A stretch of DNA of 64,000 nt from CAUPWF01 sp964369425 (GTDB lineage: Bacteria; Bacillota; Clostridia; Lachnospirales; Lachnospiraceae). The stretch lies in assembly GCA_964369425.1 (NCBI GenBank), contig CAYJGW010000003.1:1-64000 (forward strand), read 5' to 3'. Below, piece by piece: positions 59,828 to 64,000 of the stretch. The notes under the pieces were generated by a model. It was not told the DNA's origin, made no database searches, and saw nothing but the letters and a program-made list of their open reading frames with translations. Within the stretch, counting starts at the first letter, position 1. Each line of letters starts with the position of its first letter. The position numbers and the translations under genes were made by a program.

Positions 59828-60809
59828 AGTATAATGGCACCCCACTTTCAAACTGCTCCGTTACATCCATCAATATCTCTGCTTCTGATTTTGGTATTAA
59901 TCCCTGTATTTGATTTAATAGTAAGCTACCCATCGTCAATTCACTCGTTGGTTGGTGTAAAGTCGATACACCTAATTCTGACATCATATCGTTTGCCATC
60001 ACTTCATACGAAGAGATTTCATCAATTAATCCGTTATCTACTGCTTGTGTAGCCGTATATACTCTTCCATCTGCAAGTGCCTTCACTTGCTCTTCTGTCA
60101 TTCCTCTGCCATGCTCAATGACATCCACAAATCGTTCATAACTCTCATCAACAATGGATTGGTAAATTGCAATTTGTTCTGGGCTGTTTGGATCACTTGC
60201 TTTATTCACTCCACTGGTAATTGTCACTTCTTCAATCCCCAATTTTTCATAAAGACCTGACAAATCATACATACTCATAATTACCCCTATAGAACCTGTT
60301 GTGGTATTCATATTGGCGTAAATCTTATCAGCTGATGCTGTAACATAATAGCCACCTGACGCCGCATAATGAGCCATATAGCTCCATACTGGTCTACCTG
60401 TAAACTCTTGGTATTCGCGCACTTTATTATATAGTTCTTCTGATTCATACACCGTTCCTCCTGGAGAGTTGATGTACATCAATATTCCCTGATTGTAATC
60501 ATCCACCATCATAGCATCGATATAATCCATCATAGCATCGTGCTGATACCCTTCAGAAATCGTTCCAAAGATTGTAGTCTCATAACTTTGTGGTTGAATC
60601 GTCCCTTCTACTGACACAATTCCGATATAATCTTCGAGCGGCGGCGTCTCTCCCAAAGAGGATGCTGCAAGGTCACTCCATAGATTGCTCTCTGTCTCAT
60701 CAACAGACCAAAAGTTATTCCACGCTGAATTAACCAACACACTTGTAACCCCAATTGTAATAAATCCGATTATTGCTACAACTAAACCTATTATCTGTTT
60801 CTTCTCCAT
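59808..60809 (-). CDS. sppA: Signal peptide peptidase SppA-type membrane serine protease
   Basis: One N-terminal TM helix (IIGLVVAIIGFITIGVTSVL), then the ClpP-like S49 domain: INSPGGTVYESEELY, catalytic Ser in MAHYAASGGYYVTASADKIYA-like stretch (HYAASGGYYV), NTTTGSIGVIMSMYDL, and Lys in TSGVNKASDP as the general base. About 333 residues, the short single-domain Gram-positive form. The ATG at 60809 (MEKKQIIG) is 5 bases after AGAGG; the in-frame GTG before it is too close. It degrades left-over signal peptides. Confidence 0.9.
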   Translation of the reverse strand: MEKKQIIGLVVAIIGFITIGVTSVLVNSAWNNFWSVDETESNLWSDLAASSLGETPPLEDYIGIVSVEGTIQPQSYETTIFGTISEGYQHDAMMDYIDAMMVDDYNQGILMYINSPGGTVYESEELYNKVREYQEFTGRPVWSYMAHYAASGGYYVTASADKIYANMNTTTGSIGVIMSMYDLSGLYEKLGIEEVTITSGVNKASDPNSPEQIAIYQSIVDESYERFVDVIEHGRGMTEEQVKALADGRVYTATQAVDNGLIDEISSYEVMANDMMSELGVSTLHQPTSELTMGSLLLNQIQGLIPKSEAEILMDVTEQFESGVPLYYAEQIQ

Positions 60810-60831
60810 GTCCACCTCTTTATCTTATCTT

Positions 60832-63249
60832 CTATTGACGTAACTCGATTCCTAATCTTCCCAATTCTTTCAATATCTTCTTCATTGCTGGCGCAATATC
60901 ATTTTCTTCCAAAGTCTTATCTTTTGCTCTAAAGGCAATGGAATACGCCACTGATTTGCATCCTTCTTTAATCTGATTTCCTTCATACAAGTCAAAAAGT
61001 TCACAACTTTCTAAGTATGCTCCACCATTTTTCATAATGATAGCTTCTACTTCTCCCACCATAATTTCTTTTGGCATTACCATACTCAAATCACGTGTTA
61101 CAGCTGGGAACTTCGCAATCCCTTCATACAAGCGATCAAAGTTCACAAACTGCTCAAATGTCAGCATATCAATCACTGCGACATACACTCTATCGCCGAT
61201 GTTGTATCTATCAGCAACTTCTGGATGAATTTCACCCAAATAACCAATTGTTTCACCACCGTACTCTACTACCGCTTGACGTCCTGGATGTAAATATGGC
61301 TTTTTCTCATTTGGGTTATATGCGATTCGTTGATTCATTCCTGCTTTTTCAAATAAGCTTTCAACTACACCTTTCATCGAAAAGAAATCGCCCTCACCAT
61401 ACATTCCAAGTGTCAATTGCATTCTCTCTTCTGGAAGTTCTGTAACAGGAACTTGCTTTGGTAAATAAATATTCCCTAATTCATACAGTTTTACATTTTT
61501 ATTTCTACGGTTATAATTCGTTGCAAGTGAAGTCAGCATTCCATTTAGAGAAGTTGTTCTCATAACACTATAATCTTCCCCTAGAGGATTCATAATTGTA
61601 ACCACTGCACGCTCTTTTGCATCTTCTGCAAACATCAACTTATCAAATACTTTTGGACTTTCAAAAGAATAGGTCATTCCTTGACTGAATCCACAAAATT
61701 CTGCTACACCTCTAGCCATTGCTTCTACACGAAGTTTGTAAGATAACTTTCCAGTAGTCGCTTCCCCACTTGGAAGTGTTGTAGGAATGTTATCGTATCC
61801 ATAAAATCTAGCAACTTCTTCCGCTAAGTCAGCAGTGCGGAATAAATCATGTCTAAATGTAGGTGCAATCACCTCATTTGTCTCTTCTTTATACTCTAAA
61901 CCTGCATAACCAAAATACTCTAGCATCTCTTCTTTCGAAATATCTGTTCCTAGTAAACCATTGATTTTTTCAACTTCAAACGGAATTAGCACCGGCTCTT
62001 TTTTCTTTCCATAAGCATCTACCATTCCGCCTACCACTTCACCAATTCCAAGTTCCTCGATTAGTTGGCATGCGCGATTTATTGCTAATTCTGCATTATT
62101 TGGATCCAAACCTTTTTCAAACTTACCAGACGCATCTGTTCTGAGTCCAACCTTTTTACTGGATAATCGGATGTTTGTACCATCAAAACAAGCTGACTCT
62201 AAAAGCATCGTCTCTACTGAGTCCGTAATCATAGAATTTTCTCCACCCATGATTCCTGCAATTGCAACAGGCTTCTTTCCGTCACAAATCATTAATACAC
62301 TCTCATCTAATTTACGCTCTTGTCCATCCAATGTAACGAATGTATCATTTTCCTTTGCGTGACGAACAATGATTTCATTCCCTTCGATTGTCGACAAATC
62401 AAATGCATGCATTGGTTGTCCTAACTCTTCCATTACATAATTGGTAATATCAACCATGTTGTTGATAGGTCTAATTCCAACAGAAGCCAATCGTCTTTGC
62501 ATCCATTTTGGAGATGGGCCAATCTTCACATTTTTCACTACTCTAGCACAATATCTCGGGCATAGCTCACTATCTTCTACTGTCACTTTTATATAATTAT
62601 TTACATCATCATTATCACCTGTCTTCGCAATCACTGGTGGGTGAAATTCTTTTCTAAACGTAGCCGCTGCTTCTCTTGCAAGTCCAACCACACTAAAACA
62701 ATCCACACGATTTGAAGTCACTTCGTACTCTACGATTACATCGTCTCTTGAAAGTTCTTTGATTGCACATGTCCCAACTTCTACACTATCTTCAAAGATA
62801 TAGATTCCATTCTCTGGTGATTCTGGGTACATCTCTGTTGTTGATCCTAATTCTTCGATCGAACACATCATCCCATAGCTTTCCACACCTCTTAACTTAC
62901 CCTTTTTAATCTTCATTCCACCAGCAATCGCCTTACCATCTTTGCTACCTGCAACTCGACCACCATCTAGAACAACTGGTACTTTTAGTCCTTCTTCTAC
63001 ATTGGTTGCTCCTGTTACAATTTGCACGCTCTCACTTCCAATATTTACTTGGCACACTACAAGTTTATCTGCATCTGGATGCTTTTCTATTTTAGTAATT
63101 TGTCCTACTACAATTTTTTCTAAGTTTTCATCTAATTTTTCATACCCTTCCACATTGGTTCCCGAAAGAGTCATTCCATCTACATATGTCTTTATATCTA
63201 CGTCCAATTCTGGAACGTATTGCTTAATCCATGATAACGAAGTATTCAT
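60832..63249 (-). CDS. pheT: Phenylalanyl-tRNA synthetase beta subunit
   Basis: 805 residues with the standard layout: N-terminal MNTSLSWIKQYVPEL, tRNA-binding OB fold (VVGQITKIEKHPDADKLVVC), B3/B4 editing domain (ELCPRYCARVVKNVKIGPSP and GQPMHAFDLSTIEG), B5 domain, and C-terminal anticodon-binding FDX-ACB domain (KFPAVTRDLSMVMPKEI). TTAGGAGGAAGAAC precedes the ATG. It follows pheS by 31 bases. Confidence 0.97.
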   Translation of the reverse strand: MNTSLSWIKQYVPELDVDIKTYVDGMTLSGTNVEGYEKLDENLEKIVVGQITKIEKHPDADKLVVCQVNIGSESVQIVTGATNVEEGLKVPVVLDGGRVAGSKDGKAIAGGMKIKKGKLRGVESYGMMCSIEELGSTTEMYPESPENGIYIFEDSVEVGTCAIKELSRDDVIVEYEVTSNRVDCFSVVGLAREAAATFRKEFHPPVIAKTGDNDDVNNYIKVTVEDSELCPRYCARVVKNVKIGPSPKWMQRRLASVGIRPINNMVDITNYVMEELGQPMHAFDLSTIEGNEIIVRHAKENDTFVTLDGQERKLDESVLMICDGKKPVAIAGIMGGENSMITDSVETMLLESACFDGTNIRLSSKKVGLRTDASGKFEKGLDPNNAELAINRACQLIEELGIGEVVGGMVDAYGKKKEPVLIPFEVEKINGLLGTDISKEEMLEYFGYAGLEYKEETNEVIAPTFRHDLFRTADLAEEVARFYGYDNIPTTLPSGEATTGKLSYKLRVEAMARGVAEFCGFSQGMTYSFESPKVFDKLMFAEDAKERAVVTIMNPLGEDYSVMRTTSLNGMLTSLATNYNRRNKNVKLYELGNIYLPKQVPVTELPEERMQLTLGMYGEGDFFSMKGVVESLFEKAGMNQRIAYNPNEKKPYLHPGRQAVVEYGGETIGYLGEIHPEVADRYNIGDRVYVAVIDMLTFEQFVNFDRLYEGIAKFPAVTRDLSMVMPKEIMVGEVEAIIMKNGGAYLESCELFDLYEGNQIKEGCKSVAYSIAFRAKDKTLEENDIAPAMKKILKELGRLGIELRQ

Positions 63250-63280
63250 GTTCTTCCTCCTAAATATTTATTGTTTTATT

Positions 63281-64000
63281 TTAGAATTGCTTCAAAAAGC
63301 GAATGTCATTTTCATATAATAAACGCATATCGTCTATCTCGTATTTTAGTAAGGCAATACGCTCTAATCCCATTCCAAATGCAAACCCTGTATACTCTTT
63401 TGGATCAATTCCACACATTTCCAGAACATGTGGGTGAACCATTCCGCATCCTAAAATTTCAATCCAACCTGAACCTTTACAGAAACGGCAACCTGAACCT
63501 TTACATTTAAAGCAAGTAACATCTACTTCCGCACTTGGCTCTGTAAACGGAAAATGGTGAGGTCTAAATTTTGTCTTTGTCTCTTCTCCGAATAATTCTT
63601 TTACAAATACATCTAATGTACCTTTTAAGTCTGCAAAAGAAATATTCTTATCAATTACTAAACCTTCAATTTGATGGAAAGATGGTGAATGTGTTGCATC
63701 TACCTCATCTGAACGAAATACTCGTCCAGGCGAAAGGATACAAATCGGTAATTTACCTTCCTCCATAATTCTCGCTTGCACTGGTGAAGTCTGTGTTCTA
63801 AGTACAATTTCCTTATTGATATAGAATGTATCTTGTTCATCTTTTGCTGGGTGATTCTCTGGAATATTCAATTTTTCAAAGTTATACTTATCATACTCTA
63901 CTTCAGGACCTTCCACCACTTCATATCCCATCCCAACAAAAATTCTCTCCACCTCTTCAAGTGCTATTGTATTAGGATGTCTATGTCCCATATTCACTTT
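63281..64000 (-). CDS. pheS: Phenylalanyl-tRNA synthetase alpha subunit (N-terminus outside window)
   Basis: The catalytic subunit, cut by the right edge; about 240 C-terminal residues are present and the N-terminal coiled coil is missing. Class II motifs: GHRHPNTIALEEVERIF, motif 2 SPGRVFRSDEVDATHSPSFH and motif 3 GFAFGMGLERIALLKYEIDD. A cysteine cluster (CFKCKGSGCRFCKGSGW) precedes EILGCGMVHP, as in many Firmicute PheS proteins. Confidence 0.96.
   Translation of the reverse strand, partial: KVNMGHRHPNTIALEEVERIFVGMGYEVVEGPEVEYDKYNFEKLNIPENHPAKDEQDTFYINKEIVLRTQTSPVQARIMEEGKLPICILSPGRVFRSDEVDATHSPSFHQIEGLVIDKNISFADLKGTLDVFVKELFGEETKTKFRPHHFPFTEPSAEVDVTCFKCKGSGCRFCKGSGWIEILGCGMVHPHVLEMCGIDPKEYTGFAFGMGLERIALLKYEIDDMRLLYENDIRFLKQF

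Noticed and set aside
1..64000. CRISPR arrays, insertion sequences, prophage, tRNA and rRNA genes
   Set aside because: None seen: no regular direct repeats with spacers, no transposase or integrase frames, no cloverleaf sequences with conserved arms.

Overview
The window is AT-rich chromosomal DNA from an anaerobic Firmicute, most probably a Lachnospiraceae-type Clostridium relative. The evidence is strong GGAGG ribosome binding sites, near-consensus sigma-A promoters, AdhE, a hydCEDBA-type [FeFe]-hydrogenase operon like that of Acetobacterium, CdaA/CdaR, YesN/YesM-type regulators, and the absence of respiratory membrane complexes. There is no phage, insertion sequence, CRISPR array, tRNA or rRNA. 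Nearly all of it looks like stable core genome on the minus strand; only the ABC-F, adhE, CDF transporter and hydrogenase-sensor genes are on the plus strand.

Region 1-10,770 is one large minus-strand operon. In transcription order it is: malate dehydrogenase, hdrB, hdrC, hdrA, flxD (mvhD-like), flxC, flxB, flxA, a 173-bp multi-hairpin element, frdB, frdA, and a fumarate hydratase alpha subunit cut by the window edge. The enzymes cover oxaloacetate > malate > fumarate > succinate. They are joined to a soluble heterodisulfide-reductase/NADH-oxidase assembly of the flavin-based electron-bifurcating kind. The fumarate reductase has no membrane anchor, lacks the histidine for covalent FAD, and its distal iron-sulfur motif keeps a fourth cysteine. 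I infer an NADH-dependent bifurcating fumarate reductase that also makes reduced ferredoxin. This is the best candidate for an undescribed system here.

Region 10,900-22,300 holds an ABC-F ATPase and a sugar-uptake locus: a solute-binding lipoprotein, RbsA/RbsC-like ATPase and permease, a uroporphyrinogen-decarboxylase-family protein and an L-rhamnose-mutarotase-family protein. Upstream lies a three-part sensor made of a second binding lipoprotein, a YesM-type kinase and a YesN-type regulator. Region 22,200-26,250 has adhE behind two Rex-like operators, and a CDF metal transporter.

Region 26,280-43,070 is minus-strand housekeeping: a CASTOR/POLLUX-like channel, a degenerate membrane-anchored GH3-like protein, an SDR, glyA, htrA, a cohesin-like surface protein with a very acidic cytoplasmic tail, a nucleotidyltransferase, HPr, cdaR, cdaA, two unassigned membrane proteins, comF, recD2 and mreB. 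Region 43,090-49,650 has uvrBA behind a LexA-like box, then a probable queuosine-salvage pair (radical SAM enzyme plus YhhQ transporter) with a long structured leader containing a terminator.

Region 49,650-58,130 is a divergent hydrogen locus. The minus arm is hydCEDBA (electron-bifurcating hydrogenase). The plus arm is DRTGG protein, GHKL ATPase, sensory-type [FeFe]-hydrogenase-like protein, second DRTGG protein and PHP phosphoesterase, an apparent redox or hydrogen signalling module. The window closes with queA, an RDD membrane protein, sppA, pheT and a truncated pheS.
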